A stretch of DNA of 64,000 nucleotides from Pyrrhosoma nymphula (GCA_963573305.1 OY754329.1:83138576-83202575), one strand, 5' to 3'. Numbered from the stretch's first letter, positions 34,476 through 47,230 are shown. Notes: generated by a model not told the origin, from the sequence alone. Made by a program: numbers and translations.

Positions 34476-37400
34476 TGTCCGTCACCTCACCAAAAAAAAT
34501 AACCAATCTATTTCCAGATATTTTAAGCAACAAACATTTTTCTCCACTCAACGTTGTCAAAAGGTATTTGCTCATTCTATCCCTTCTTATATTTCCTCTC
34601 CCTCGCTGTCCAAAGATTCTCACACCAATAACGGCCTCAATAGCTCACTTCGCGGAATATTTACACTATCCAGCCTAGGGATCCGTAGAAACATTTGCAA
34701 TAATCAAAAGGAATTGTATTTGATTACGTGGAGTTTATTTTTCTAAAAAAATGTGTTCATAGGTAATATCATGGTTAACGATTAGCCAGAAAATTCATTT
34801 GAACTACATTTGTGTAATATATTCACTCACATAAAATGCATGTACGGTATTTGACAACATTTGAAAAAATAATCCTAAGAAGAACGCACATTTTTCCGCC
34901 ATCATGGTAGTATTGTAAATGTAGGAGAAGCAATGGTGCGGATAAGATGATATACTCTCAAATTTTAAGCGGCCATAAGGAACTAGCTCCAAAACTTAGC
35001 ATGGAGGAAAAGATGGGGATCAAGTGGTTTCGAGAATCATTTACAGTCAGCACTGTTCACTAAAAAGTAAATTTGATATTTTCAAGAATTTTTTTTTCGG
35101 AAAGATATGACACTAACTACGCATCATTCTGAAAGAGTATATCCATTTAAGCTTCAGTAAAACACACAGAACTCGTCGCCCCTCACGAGCTGGACAATAT
35201 AGAAATGCATTAGTAAAATAATTATTTTGCTACGGAGAAGTTTTAGTCGATAGATATCACCAAAGGAAACATTTTATATCTGAAACGAATTAAATGAATA
35301 GGATGCGTCGGGAGTTAGCGCTATGCTTTAACAGGGTAGCGGTCGATGATTTTATTCCTAGCAGGAGTCAAAACGCTCATCCGAGCCTTCCAATGACGGA
35401 GATGGTTGCCTTCCATGGCAACCTCAACATTTGTTCGATCAACAACGACCCTAGCTTCATTCTCCATTCATATCAAAATTACAACGCTAAAATAACTACA
35501 GTTAATCGACCAGTTCTTCCACCAAGTTCTCCAATATTTTCCTTCTCGAAGGACGCTGATATCCCGTTTTCCTATTAACTTTTCCTCTTTTTAGAGTTTT
35601 GGATAGACATTATAGGCATACCCGCCCACTTCCGACGGCACCTTTCCTCCCGTCAAAACCTCCATCCCATCGACGCCACTGGTAATTTTCTACCCTTCCC
35701 GATGCCTTTCGTATCTCCCTCCGTCCTATTCCACCCTCAGGCCCAACCCTCGAATGTTGAGGTGTTATTTTACCCTCGGGTATCATCAGCAGAAGGATTT
35801 TCGCGGGGCCGAAATTAGAAAGGTTTGTCACAAAATTCCACATGAAACAATTTGCTATAGCAACTTGTATTCTGGACATCACCATAGTGTCGCACTCAAC
35901 GTACGGCAAACACGTCAAGCTATATGCAGAGTTGCATACAATAGAATTGAGTTTATCAAGCAAAAAGTAAGTAGAACCTCGGATAAAAAGGGAAAAAGAT
36001 ATTTTGCTTACTTCTATTTCAGCCTCATTTCAAGTATGCCACAACCACTTTACGCCCAGCAATGATGGAATTAAACGCGAAATAAAATACTCATGAAAGC
36101 CGCGCGCTTCTTGTAAAAAAACGTTACGAGTTAAGAACGAGCAGATATTAAAGCACGGCAGAAAGGATTAGTTTTGGAGCCAATTGAGACTCAGAGACTA
36201 CGCTAGTCTCTTAATTAAAATTTCAAATCACGCGAGTCTCAGGATGAAACGGAGGATATAATTTTAACCCCGCACTATATTTCTAGAGTTGATGTAAGCG
36301 AAAAATAAGAAATGCACGGCCAAACTGACTTGAGTTAATTCTTCCCATTGACCATCGGAAGCTGCAATGAAAACAGAGAGAGAAACCGACACTTCGTCAA
36401 CTTACTAATTCACTTTCGTCCTTCCCCTCTCTCAATTACTTTTTGCTATTCACTCCTTTTTTCATGGCTTGTGTCCTAACAGCCTGTGCCATACGCCCCT
36501 GCAGTGACTCACTGGGTAAAATGTCGATGTAGGAATATGAATCTGATTAAAATAACCTCGTCATATGCCTATCGCAGTCCTGGTCACGGCCCTGAATTTG
36601 AGATGTCTGTTCTAAGTTTTGAAATTCTGCTCCTTTTCCGTATCCGGCAGTTATTTCTGATTTTTGTCAGCCGATCCTATTTTTCTATCAGTTAAGACTA
36701 GTTCCGCCGCCGGATAAAACGTTTTCCAGCTTCCTCTCGTCCTTAATATCATAAAATATCCTTAACAAGAACTGTTTGATTCCAATGAAAGTCTCTGGTT
36801 ACTTTTTTTCGTAAATCTAAGCAGAAATTTCGTAAAGCAATTAAATTATAAGGGTGCGTCGATAGCTATGATCATACTCTGAATCGGACACTTATATTTC
36901 AGTTTAAAAATCTGTACATAACTTCTTGGCCAGTAAATTGTAAAATTTCACGCCTTAAGCAATAATATATAATAGTATTTTACTAAAAAGACCAGTTCCA
37001 CGAATGACATTCAGAAGTCGACTGGCAAGCCCAAGTTCATCACTTAGGGCCACGTTACATTCATATGACTATTATCACCTTTTAATTTTTCGGATTAATA
37101 ATATTGCTATGAACGAATAATTTTTTATTTGATTATTTATTTTGGAAAATTGCTGAATTATATTTTGTAATTTTCATTTTATTACATTCGTAAAAAATGT
37201 ATTCATTTGTAATTCTACATTGAGAAATGGGGTTAGGCGGAACAGGGGACATAGAGCAGTCCCAATTTCATCTTATAAAATAAAGTTACCCATCCATTCC
37301 ATCAAGGGATTGCCTAATGTACCCTCAGCTTCTCATATGCAACCCGATATTGATCAAATACCGTCAGAATATTAGCAGCCACATCAGAAATTATCAGATA

Positions 37401-39450
37401 TATAGCACAAATTTGATCAATCCTCGGGCGTTTTGGAAATTCGGAGAGCGTACCATTTGAATAAACCTCAATAACTGTACATGGTGTTCCTACTCAATCG
37501 AGTAACGGATATTGTTTGCATAGCGGTACATCCGGGATATGATTAGCACTTCGAAAGCAATGCCCAAATATTACCCACCATCAAATGTTCTCGAGAATAG
37601 TATGTTGCTCACAAAAGGTTTCGATGTGATGACGGAGAAGTATTATTAGGCCAAGAAAAAAAGTGGTCGGGTGACTTTTTTTCACGTATTTCCATGTGCA
37701 GCTCCTTACACATAGTTCCCACCTCCCCTCCATGTCAATCTTTTCAAAATACTTAATCTATCCCTCGCTCTTCTCCACTTAACTGAAATCACCCCTCTAG
37801 CAAGGACACCCTGACCTAACATAAACCCATCAATTTTTTCCCATCTACTTCGAAATTACACCAGCAACTTCCTCTCTTTCCCGACTGTGTAAGATGCCCT
37901 CGTTCATTCCGTAAGTTACATATACAAATCCGGCAGCTTACGGAATCTTAAATCTTAGCACTTAGACCTAAAGACACAAGCTGGTACAATCTAATGATTA
38001 AGGTGAGATTTCAGACTTGTTGCACGAAGCGAAGGGTAGCTAGATATTAAGGAACATATTATGACAAATTTAGTACACGAATATACACATTACTGAATGC
38101 ACCTGTTTTGGCGATTGACTTTTGATTGATTTTATCATCTTATTGGTTAAATAAGGCTAAATATTCGTTGAAAATTAACAAGTGATTCACCTATCGGATG
38201 ATAAAAAGAGTATAAAAAACTCATTAAATTCATCAAAGATGGATCAAGAATACACCTTCGAACAGAAAATATCACTGAAGAACAAACAAATAATTCTACA
38301 CATTACTTCAACATGATAGTCCATTTAGTGAGCATTTTTATGAATAACTGTGATAGTATGTACTATAGCCAACATTGATTCATTTCTGATGATTCGATAG
38401 GTAAATCAAATATCACCTTGCCTGCCGATCTTATAATAACCTAAGGTTGTTTCATTCGGATAAACTAAAAACTTAATCTGTTAACTCTTAAATATGGTAT
38501 TTCGGAGGAAAAGTAAACAAATACCCGGTAAAAAATCTCTCATTGGAATTTTAAAGTGTGTTAAAGAATTTAAAGTAGTCTGGGTATTTTAGGGTCACGG
38601 CGTGAATCACCCCTATGTAAGCTAAATTGGCAAAAGGTGGTAGGAAAATGAACTATGATGCCCAAATATGATTGAAATATCGCTGTCGCTAATCTTCGGA
38701 AAGTGATAATACCACCTACTAGTAGTAAATATGAGTACGTAACAACAGCTATCCAATGATACTTGACTTGTCTTCGTCCCTCAAGGAAAATATCAACTGA
38801 TCTAATATATACGAGTTGTAAAGTAAGCTTTCTGTCTGTTCCCTAAAGCGATGAATGAATCATCCTGCCGTATAAAGGCGTGCCATACTCCTCAGAATAA
38901 TTATTTCCGTCTCCTGAATACCCACTGATAAGGAAAATAACATTTTTATCAAATATCGACAATTAGGGTCATTCGGGTCGGCGATTATAGGGTGAATCGG
39001 GTAAATCTAAGATGAGGAGAGGAATTTCTGAACATTTTTTAAGGCCATTAAGCCTCCGTTTTACAAATATCTCTCGTATTATCGCGATCAAGAACTTTCC
39101 AGAGGCCACCGGATCACAACTAGGGTGTTTGGTTTTGGATTCTTATCCTAAGGCATACCTACTAATTTTTTCTTCCCCCCTATCGCTACATCGCTTCATC
39201 GTCAGAGCAATTACAACCCTTTCCTCAATTAGCCCTTAGACTCATTTGTTGTCATATTACGACTTTTAATTCTCTTCAATTTTTCTGATTTTGGAAAAAA
39301 CAATGAAAAGGAAATATGTTGTTTACTCTACATGCCAAAAAAGTATATTGGGAAGTTTGAATGGATCTTGGTTGTTGGTTGCAATACAGGAAGCCATAAA
39401 GTAACGGAGAGAATGAATATATATTGCTAAAGAAGCTCATAATATTTTAG
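34476..39450. other. Long gene-free region
   Basis: About 5 kb of AT-rich DNA. Open stretches such as 35294-35578 and 35610-35963 (minus) have no motif I recognise. 37700-37900 is pyrimidine-rich, similar in texture to minus-strand LINE tails, but no motif was readable. No RNA gene or repeat boundary was found. Confidence 0.45.
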
Positions 39451-39579
39451 ACGTTCCGCTACCTTCTCATGAGAGAAAAAATCATGCAGGGGATGTGTAT
39501 CAAGAGTTGTTGCTCATGAGATTAGCTGCACTGCTCTCTTTGAGAGTTGCTGACAGCAATGTTGTTACACTTGCTAGAG
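39451..39579 (+). CDS. Possible isolated coding exon, unknown protein
   Basis: The stretch is open in one frame and bounded by an acceptor-like AATATTTTAG and a donor-like AGAG|GTGAGC. It encodes VPLPSHERKNHAGDVYQ, then ELLLMRLAALLSLRVADSNV, then VTLAR, a protein-like composition for otherwise AT-rich surroundings. Phase would be 2 at the start and 1 at the end. The polypyrimidine tract before the acceptor is weak, and I could not find a partner exon on either side. I do not recognise the family. It may be a real exon, an exon remnant, or chance. Confidence 0.25.
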
Positions 39580-41783
39580 GTGAGCGTAGGGGAAAATGCA
39601 ACCACCATTGAATTTATTTCGGTTTATGGCTTAATCCTCCCCTCTTTTAGATAATAAAAATACAAAAATCAGGGAAGAAAAAGGAGTGACTAATAATATA
39701 ATCGCTTCCGGAAAATATGCCGCTTAACGAAGTAAACGTCGCCATTTCAACCAAGAATCAGATTATTCTGATATGGGCAATCGAGATAAAGATGAAAATT
39801 TTTATGTATTTATTTATAGAAAACCACAATCAGATAAACATCATAAATGAAAATACCGATCATGGGATTGCATGCCAAGCCTTTGACACAAGTAATATTG
39901 TTTATCAATTGAAAAATGGACAATTTTCAGCAAATGTTTTAGCTAAATCGGGAAAACCTCACAGATATGCATCGGAAAATTCATTCACGATAAATTTATT
40001 TAAAAAAGAGGCATAAAAAGAAATGATAGGTATTGCACAGCAGTTCGGCCATTTGCAGAACACGGCGTCATAATGGGCAGCCTATCGGGTATATTAATTA
40101 AAGGATCAAGTCACGAAAAGTCCTTTCTGAGTCGTAAAAAATAAAATCACGTTAAATTGGGTAGTCAGCTAGTTACAAAAGCAGGGAATGAAGCGACAGC
40201 TGAAACCTAAGATAACACAAGGGATATAAACTATTACTAAGAAACTGAATATACCAGCACACTTGCCAGGCCCTGAAAGTAACCAAAACTCAACACCAAT
40301 TTAACCAGTTGGTAAGATCACTTGAATAAATAAAGTGATGGACAGATCTAAATATAAACAAGTTCACCCTGCCACAGAATTCGCCATCAAAGGCAAGGCA
40401 ACGTGAACCACGCTTCGGTTTCCAAGCCTCCTCTTTTGGGCCAATGGGTACGAGCACTTGTTATGCACACCCCGTCTATTTCTTCAATGACGCCTCTTTT
40501 AATTTTGCAATTACTTTATTAACGTGAATGTTCGGACATTTCATACGCGCGTGCTTACAACGGCTCGCAGTACGTGACGCAGGAGGGATCCACCTTGGCA
40601 AACAACTCGAAAAAAATATTAAAAGAAAAAAAGGTCGACAATAAACAAAGTGTAAGTGCATTTAGGGTAACTTTGAAAGAAGCAATCACCTTTGTTAGTC
40701 GAGGTTGCACACCACCTCCTCGATTGTTGTCCTATAAAATACGTATGACCTAACGGATGGGCAAGGAGGCTCAAGCTTCGCGGCAAACTTCCAACAGAAA
40801 AAATGAATGCAGTCAGCCGACCCGGTCTCGAGTAAATTGGATGCGTAAACAGAGGTAGGCGCGTGAGACGGCAACCCACTCACTCTCCATGCACAAACCT
40901 TTTTTATTATTTTCACGCAAAAAAGGGCCGGCCAAAAAAGGCTCTCAGAGCGAAACATCCTACCCTTTAGCGAGGATTGAAGCGACGATGAAGGAAGTTT
41001 GAAAACGGAGGATGAGTGAAGGAAATCGGAGACAGGCATCCGCTCAGGAAAAGTGCTCTAACTAATCAAAGGGGGGACGGAATTATTGAGAAAATCTATA
41101 CAGAGGTCGCGAGTGGGAGGATGTAGCAGGGAAATGGAACGAGAGGTTTAGACAGAATGGACGCGCGTAAAATACGGAAATGCACTAAAGCTCACCCACG
41201 TGCACATATACGGTAAAGGAGGTCATCACCTCAAATGTGTGAGTCAAAACCACAGAGTAATGTGATTACTCCATGGTCAAAACAAATACTAAATACCACA
41301 TTTTTGTTTATTTTGTTCAAACAAATCTCTCGCTAAAAAAAGCGTTACTTGTATGAAACCAAAATTAAGGTTCAAAATAAGCAGGGTATTCCACGAATTA
41401 AACTTTTTTCCAGCCATAGGACCCATCTGCAGCGCCATTTCCGTAGAATTACCGCATTTTTGCTTCAATTACGGCAGTAATTCATAAATAACTTTTAAAA
41501 AAGGTGCTAAGATTCATAAATTTCAGTTTTCTTGGATTTCTCGGAATTTTTCCCTTCTCGCAAAGTATTCGCGAAAATTTCATTTAAATACAATACAAAC
41601 AAAATACTATTTTTCGCCGTGTTTCTCCCATTTAACATTATTTCATTTCAAGTTCAATTTGCGAGAAAATTAGCGTGGAAACATCGTATTTTTCTCTTCA
41701 CATCAGATAGAGGACACATTTTTCTATAAGTATCCAGAATATGAATGAAATGACATTCAAGCCATTTTTTTCGTATTTTTACG
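39580..41783. other. Gene-free stretch
   Basis: No gene supported. A 99-codon open stretch at 39717-40016 is AT-rich in composition and shows no motif. 40440-41050 is somewhat CpG-richer. Confidence 0.4.
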
Positions 41784-41958
41784 CGTGGGTTTACAGTGGC
41801 AAGTTATGTTTGTTCTTTAAGAGCTTGTGGGGAATTTTATTCTGACGAAATTTTTGCACAAGTTTTTATAGAGACAGACTGGTTGTTGTTTACATGAGCA
41901 ACAATAAGCTCCTGCAAGCGACCTACCGAAACTTTTAAAAGTTCTGCAAGCGAACTCT
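41784..41958 (+). mobile_element. Second, truncated copy of the 277-bp MITE
   Basis: Begins GTGGGTTTACAGTGGCAAGT and follows the element at 19904 in order: a GAGCTTG..GGGGA block, TTTTATTCTGACGAAA, the GTTTACA..GCAACAA block and GCAAGCGACCTACCGAAA. The right terminus is missing; a different hairpin (41970) lies just beyond. Confidence 0.65.
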
Positions 41959-41969
41959 TCTCGTAAGCA

Positions 41970-42024
41970 CATCAATCATATCTATGCTGTGCTTATCGTA
42001 AGTACAGCAAAGATATGATTGATG
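41970..42024. repeat. 55-nt hairpin with 25-bp arms
   Basis: CATCAATCATATCT (41970-41983) is exactly complementary to AGATATGATTGATG (42011-42024). Pairing continues inward through TGCTGTGCTT against AAGTACAGCA, giving 23 of 25 paired positions and a loop of about 5 bases (ATCGT). The loop is short for a typical animal miRNA precursor. Confidence 0.75.
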
Positions 42025-42765
42025 CACTAGCAAACGAGTTACCAGCTCAGAAAGCAGGAAATGTGAATGGATCATAAGGCTAAGTTTTTCATGCAGGCGT
42101 TTTTGCTCTGTCGGACACTCAGTAGCCAATCAGCGACGCAGACAGCGCTGCCTTCGGAGATGCCCATCTTTCAACTTTTGACGCAGCCTGCGTCATTGGA
42201 GCTGCGACAGGGAGTAAGTAAGATTCGTCACTTCTCGTCTGGTATTTGTTGGTCACGTGATTGTTTACCGAGGAATTATTGGGAATTTTCAAATTTTGTA
42301 CCAAATTTGAACTTTGACGGTGCAGCCCGTCGTCGTTAGTCATCGTCAGCCCTTTGGGCGTCCCTGACTACAGTTACAACAAGTTGTCGCTTGTTACAAC
42401 AAGGACTTCGCTAAAATTGTGAATAAAGAAATGCTTAAAACTAGATTTCATATTCCTAAAGAATAGTATTCACTTATCAGGAAGTCGTCAAAATTATTTA
42501 CAGTTGTTCTGGTAACTCAATTCATACTTCTAGATAAACTCCACAACAAAGATTATATCTCCACAATGAACAGAACACTGAATGCGTCACGTTTTTCCAG
42601 TCTTCTGTTCTCATGCTGCCGCTGCCATGAAAAATGGGTACGAGTGTGACGCACAACGCAGCGGAAAAACGATGACCGCATGACGACGTTAAGTAGTTAT
42701 TAGATAATTCCGGGCATGGAGGAAGGGTAGAGGTGGTTGGAGCGATTTTAGTTTTTGTACAGATT
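42025..42765. other. Gene-free stretch
   Basis: No gene recognised. GACGCAG/CTGCGTC words recur at 42130-42220. The rest is unremarkable. Confidence 0.4.
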
Positions 42766-42880
42766 TGCGAGAAACTTTGCACACGTGTTCTCATTGCTGA
42801 TATCTATAGATAAACGAGAAAAAATTGCATCAGACCGATTTATTTTTTGGCAATTCTATACTACTTTAACGCGTAGCCTT
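42766..42880 (+). repeat. Dispersed repeat B, copy 2
   Basis: Partner of 1672-1782, same orientation; both run from an AACTTT..CACACGTGT-like block to CGTARCCTT. Roughly 70-75% similar by eye. Confidence 0.5.
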
Positions 42881-43455
42881 TTTAAAACTATTAAAATGTG
42901 CACTCAATGACCCACGATTATCGCTCCAGCCACCTGAATGGATTGTGCCAAGGGCTCCACAGTACATACATCCCCCCATATGACTTACGGACGAGCGTAT
43001 TCGAAGTATTTTCCACATTGCGTCCATCCAACCATCGGGATTGAACTGAAATATCTCCCGGTAGTTTAGCCCGCAATATCAAGAAGTGAAGCTAAGTAGA
43101 CTAAACACCATAGGCAGCCGATATCACAAAACAAAAGATACCATGGGTACATTACGTTCGAATTGAATGGTATATAATTCAAGGAGTATGATTTTAAGAT
43201 GTTGATTATTCAAAGAAACTGGTCGTTTTAGATCAAAAGTCTATGTAACTTACAAAGTTTTTACTTGCATTATATAACCATGAACTATCACAAAATGGAG
43301 CCAGAAACTATTTAATTGGTTTTAGCAAGATTTTGCATAATAGCATGAGAGAGCATAATATATTTGAGATTTGAATTTTTGCACGATAGAGCGTAATTCG
43401 TAATTTGCACGATAGAGCGTAAAAACCATATTCGATTATTATGTTTTAATTTCAG
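42881..43455. other. Anonymous AT-rich DNA
   Basis: Nothing recognised apart from a short direct repeat, TTTGCACGATAGAGCGTAA, at about 43378-43420. Confidence 0.4.
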
Positions 43456-43880
43456 CAGCTGTAAGGAGCACTAAGTAAATACTGAATATTAATGACGCAA
43501 AAATGTTTATATAAGACTGAAATTCTCAGTAATTAAATAAATATACCTATATGTCTTTAATTTGCCTCAGTTTTTCACGCCGCACGCTAAAAACGCCTAC
43601 ACAACCGAAGTTATTTTGCGATTCTTTAAACATTACTGCAGTGTTTATTTGATTAATTTTACAGATAGTTGAGAAATAACACGAACTACATGGAATTACA
43701 TCTCTGACGACATCTTTGCGTTAGAAATGTCTCAGTTTTGAAATAAAATCTCTCTGAAGCGCATAATTGTATCATTTCCCATGTAAAATGGCTGGTATTT
43801 TTTTGTTAATATCTCGAAAAATAGTATTGTAGGAGGCTGATACTTTGGTATCTTTGGAAAGGTGAGATACTTTCCTTTTT
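43456..43880 (+). repeat. Dispersed repeat A, copy 3
   Basis: Same ordered blocks as 20297-20720, and its TTTTTCACGCCGCACGC to TTGAGAAA part matches the minus-strand copy at 1265-1470. Three copies in one window suggest an abundant genomic family. Confidence 0.65.
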
Positions 43881-44084
43881 AATTCATTGAATTTTATGAG
43901 AAATTATAAATCTGTCAAAGTATCTTAAATTCATCGAGTATCATTTTAATGGGGTACCTATTGACATCGCGTTGTGCATGCTAACGCAAAGCGATAGTTC
44001 TCATTTCCCTAAGGCAAAACATGGTAATATAAAATGGCAATAATATCGCAATATTATCCTTACCTTAAAAGTTGCACGACATGG

Positions 44085-44500
44085 GATAAAAAGAATCAGT
44101 GGAAATCAAGCGAAGAATAGCTCATGCCAAGAAAAGCATTCGTGATGAAAAAGACTGTTGTATCAAAAGAAAAACAGTACCTAACAAATTTTGTGCGGAG
44201 TGCTGTGCTCCAAGGCTAACAGACATGGCCCATAGGAAAGCTGGAGCATAAGAGAATAGAAGCTTTCAAAAATTACGCTAGGGGCGAGTTAGGCCAAATT
44301 AGCGGACAAGATCAGAAGCGAGGAAGTGTGCAGTGTGAATAGAGGAGGAGAAAACCATATGAAGCTGTATCAGAAAGACTAAGTCCATATGGATAGGCCA
44401 CACATGAAGACACAACTAATTTGTATACTTATAAGTTGGAGACAGGAGATCGACGAGACGGCTGCAGTTAACCAATCTTAGGAATTAATGACAAATGATG
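44085..44500 (+). pseudogene. LINE remnant: RT thumb and C-terminal tail
   Basis: The plus strand reads EIKRRIAHAKKSI (44102-44141), then a degraded SVALYG.ETW.IGK block (about 44190-44260), KLADKIRSEEV (about 44299-44330) and WIGHT.RH (44391-44415). These are the ordered tail motifs of EN-RT LINEs like the one at 9.2 kb. Stops interrupt it, and both ends are lost. Confidence 0.65.
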
Positions 44501-44559
44501 ATATAGCAATATCGTGCTCAAGAGGAGAACACCACAGGGTATCTCAAGCAGACAGTCAC

Positions 44560-44865
44560 CACTACATAAGAGTAGATCGCATTGGAGTGGTGGCTAAGTA
44601 CTGGCTTGCCATCCCGAAGGCCCGGTTTCGAATTCTGGCTGTGGAATTTTTAAAGGGAATGATGATTCCGACTTGTGTGTCATGTGAAGATCACTTCAAT
44701 AGTATGTTACTCCGTCCGTCGGATGGGACGTAAAACTGTGAACCCCTTGCGCCTTCGTTAAGAGTGTTCTAATACCTTCGCCGGGTTTGTCTCCACCTTC
44801 CTCCATTCCCCATATAATCCTTGCCCTACCAAACTACATACCAGTACTTCATTTATTGGTCGTTC
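44560..44865 (+). repeat. tRNA-derived SINE family E, copy 2
   Basis: The head carries GTGGCTAAGTACTGGC and the B-box-like GGTTTCGAATTCTGGC (44628-44643). The body has CTCCGTCCGTCGGATGGGAC (44709-44728), CCTTGCGCCTTCGTTAAGAG and TCTCCACCTTCCTCCATTCC. This is the clearest copy of the family in the window. A LINE tail in the opposite orientation begins directly after it. Confidence 0.75.
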
Positions 44866-44869
44866 AATC

Positions 44870-45145
44870 AATAAAATTCGTCGACTGCAGCCCTCCATCC
44901 ATCCCTATATAATGCTAGTTCCTTTTCTCCCTGGTAGATCTTCTTATGAAATTTCCTCTTTATTTGGCCTATGCACTTATCCCTCGGCCTTCTTCTTGGG
45001 ACTTTTCCCTCTATTTCTCCTTCAACCATAGTCTTCACAAACCCATTGTGCCTCCGGGTGTCCGTAATGCATCAGGTTCTTCTTTTCGAAATCCACCTGT
45101 CCAAAACGGCACGAAATACCTTAGTTCTCGGCCGCTTCCCTATAT
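44870..45145 (-). pseudogene. LINE C-terminal tail
   Basis: The minus strand is open over HNGFVKTMVEGEIEGKV, then PRRRPRDKCIGQIKRK, then LALYRDGWRAAVDEF, a typical LINE C-terminus (VEGK.EGK..RGRPR..Y..QI, then LA.DR..WR.AV). The 3' end, at low coordinates, overlaps a TTGATTGAACGACC tail. Same family as 3672-3985 and 46610-46990. Confidence 0.8.
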
Positions 45146-45895
45146 AACCAACCAACCAAAGATTTGATATTTTCGGAAGTAATCAATTTAGAGGCTTCTA
45201 AGAAAATGATTTGTTATCAATCCAAATGAAGCGCGCTAGTAATCATCATCATTGTGTTTTCCACAGTCTGATTTTTATTGGTTCAAACGCATAACCACTA
45301 CGTAGCTACGAGGGTGGGTATGGAGAACCTGGGAGTATTAGGGGAGGGCAGCAGCAGCAGTTGTAGCCCTATATGTAGGTGCCCCATTACTTTCATCTCA
45401 TGCAATATGAGCCGTGCAGATTTTTCGCCCTCCCACAGACATCTCTCCCTCCTCCGCCCTCCACACAGCGCAGTAAACGCTCCACCCTCCCGAGATGTCG
45501 CCGTCACATTTAAAACTCCGCCCTTTTCGAGTCATATATATATCTCGATCAATCCCTCTCCATGCATATATCGCCTAAAAGTTCACGACGTCGTCGGCGC
45601 CAACCGCTTCCAACAATCCACCTCTTTCCAGACTCCCCACATTAAAAATATTTCAGACCACGAGCTTGGTTATGAGTGGCAACCTTGAATGGCTGCACAC
45701 ACTTGCAGACACGCAGACGGACAAGCACACGTTCCAGAGGAAACCGGTTAGCACGAGTTCACGGGAGTCGCCACCGACATTCCGCGTGCCGAGAACAATC
45801 TCGTGTCGACCGATCATCAACGTAAAAGCTTTGATAGCGATTGAGGGTGGGATGGGAGTGATGTTTTTCACCGAGCCGAGTAAGATCCACGGCTG
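45146..45895. other. Gene-free stretch with CpG- and TATA-containing segment
   Basis: 45400-45620 is CpG-rich, with a TATATATATATC run at 45535-45546 and GACGTCGTCGGCGCC nearby. A promoter is possible but unsupported: no downstream coding exon is seen. Confidence 0.3.
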
Positions 45896-46135
45896 TTAAT
45901 GTAAATTTACATCTACATAACACCCTGCAAGCCACCTCAAGGATGTATGGCAAAGAGTGAGTTATCACCAACATGCACCACACTGTACCCTAACAAAGTT
46001 AATGAAGCTACGACTTTTAATTCATTGGGAAAAAACCTGCAAATTCTCGTCGGGAGGTGAAATTTAACTTACAATGTTAGAGAAACCATTCGTATTAATG
46101 TATTTTACAACTACATAAATGCAAAAAAGATACTA
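45896..46135 (-). repeat. LINE family D 3' UTR, minus copy
   Basis: The inverted counterpart of 17262-17480: CTGCAAGCCACCTCAAGG, CACCAACATGCACCACACTG, then GTATTAATGTATTTTACAAC further along. It is the 3' UTR only; no coding part was found. Confidence 0.65.
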
Positions 46136-46609
46136 GAGTAAGGACGAGAATACGATCTACGTTTCCTGACGTGATGGAGACGGACGCTGGCGTTAGCGAA
46201 GTTGGTTGATTGTTATGTAATATAGCCATATTACGATGGCTGGACGTTAAAGTCACCGTTAACGGACAATGAGCGAACATTGTCAAAGTCTAACTTTTCC
46301 ATCACCCTACATTACCGGCAGCCTATCAAAGGAAAGCTTTTTACTCAATATAACATTAAGTTGAATTAAGTACCGTACTTAGAAAGAGATTTGACATGAA
46401 ATACAGTGTCTAACCAGCATTCTACTCATGCGGGATAGACCCTCACTGATACATCACGGGAGCTATTTGTTAAAGTTCAGCCATGTAAATATGCAAAATA
46501 TGTAACAGTGATTATAAAATTACCAACACGTCATCCATATAAAAAAATTGGCATCCATTGCAGAAAAGACAAAAAAAGAAAAATGAGCATAAAAAACAAC
46601 GCTACCTAA
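46136..46609. other. Gene-free stretch
   Basis: Nothing recognised. Confidence 0.4.
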
Positions 46610-46990
46610 TTCATCAATTGGTCGTTCAATCCTAAGATTGGTTGACTGCAGCCCTCTATGCTTCCCTATCTAATGCTAGTTCCCTTACTCCCTATTAGTT
46701 CTTCTTAAGAACTTTACTCTTAATTTAGTCAATGTAGTTATACTTTGGCCTTCCTCGAGATATTTTCCTCTATTTATCCTTCAGTTATATTCTTCACAAA
46801 CCCACTGTGCCTCAGGGTGTGCCCAATCAATCTGGTTCCTCTTTTCTGTACAGTGTTTCAAATGGCCCTTTCCTCTTCCTCTCGCTACAGATCGTTACCT
46901 ACATAACTACGTATTGTAACCTACAACGCAACCTATCGTTACCAATAACTTTATCACAGATATTGTGGTCACTAGCCGTACGCGGAAATA
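46610..46990 (-). pseudogene. LINE C-terminal tail
   Basis: Collinear with 44870-45145 on the minus strand (shared CTGCAGCCCTC, CCCTATNTAATGCTAGTTCC and TTCACAAACCCACTGTGCCT). It is more decayed, with several stops; the 3' tail lies near 46610-46630. Confidence 0.7.
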
Positions 46991-47089
46991 TGAATTCTTA
47001 ACCTGCTCGCCCAACAATCTATATATCTAATTTTTTAATTAGGTCAGCTTAGTATAATACAAAAAATAATTTATTGAACTTCGTCAACG

Positions 47090-47230
47090 ATGGAGTTAAA
47101 CCTAGAGGAAGGGGTCGTGAATGGGATAAAAGGGATGGAAAAGGTGAGGAAGGGAAGTGAAAATGTTTTTACCACTGTAAGTATTATCAGCCTTGTGGCT
47201 ATAACTATAGGCGTATTACTCGCAGGGTAG
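47090..47230 (+). CDS. Small open reading frame with a membrane-like segment
   Basis: 46 codons from ATG in a favourable context (caacgATGG) to TAG. The N-terminal half is charged (MELNLEEGVVNGIKGMEKV), and the end is a hydrophobic stretch, FTTVSIISLVAITIGVLLAG, that could span a membrane. There is no homology I recognise, it lies between LINE remnants, and no splice signals or promoter were identified. A chance ORF or a fragment of a decayed element is as likely as a gene. Confidence 0.2.
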   Translation: MELNLEEGVVNGIKGMEKVRKGSENVFTTVSIISLVAITIGVLLAG

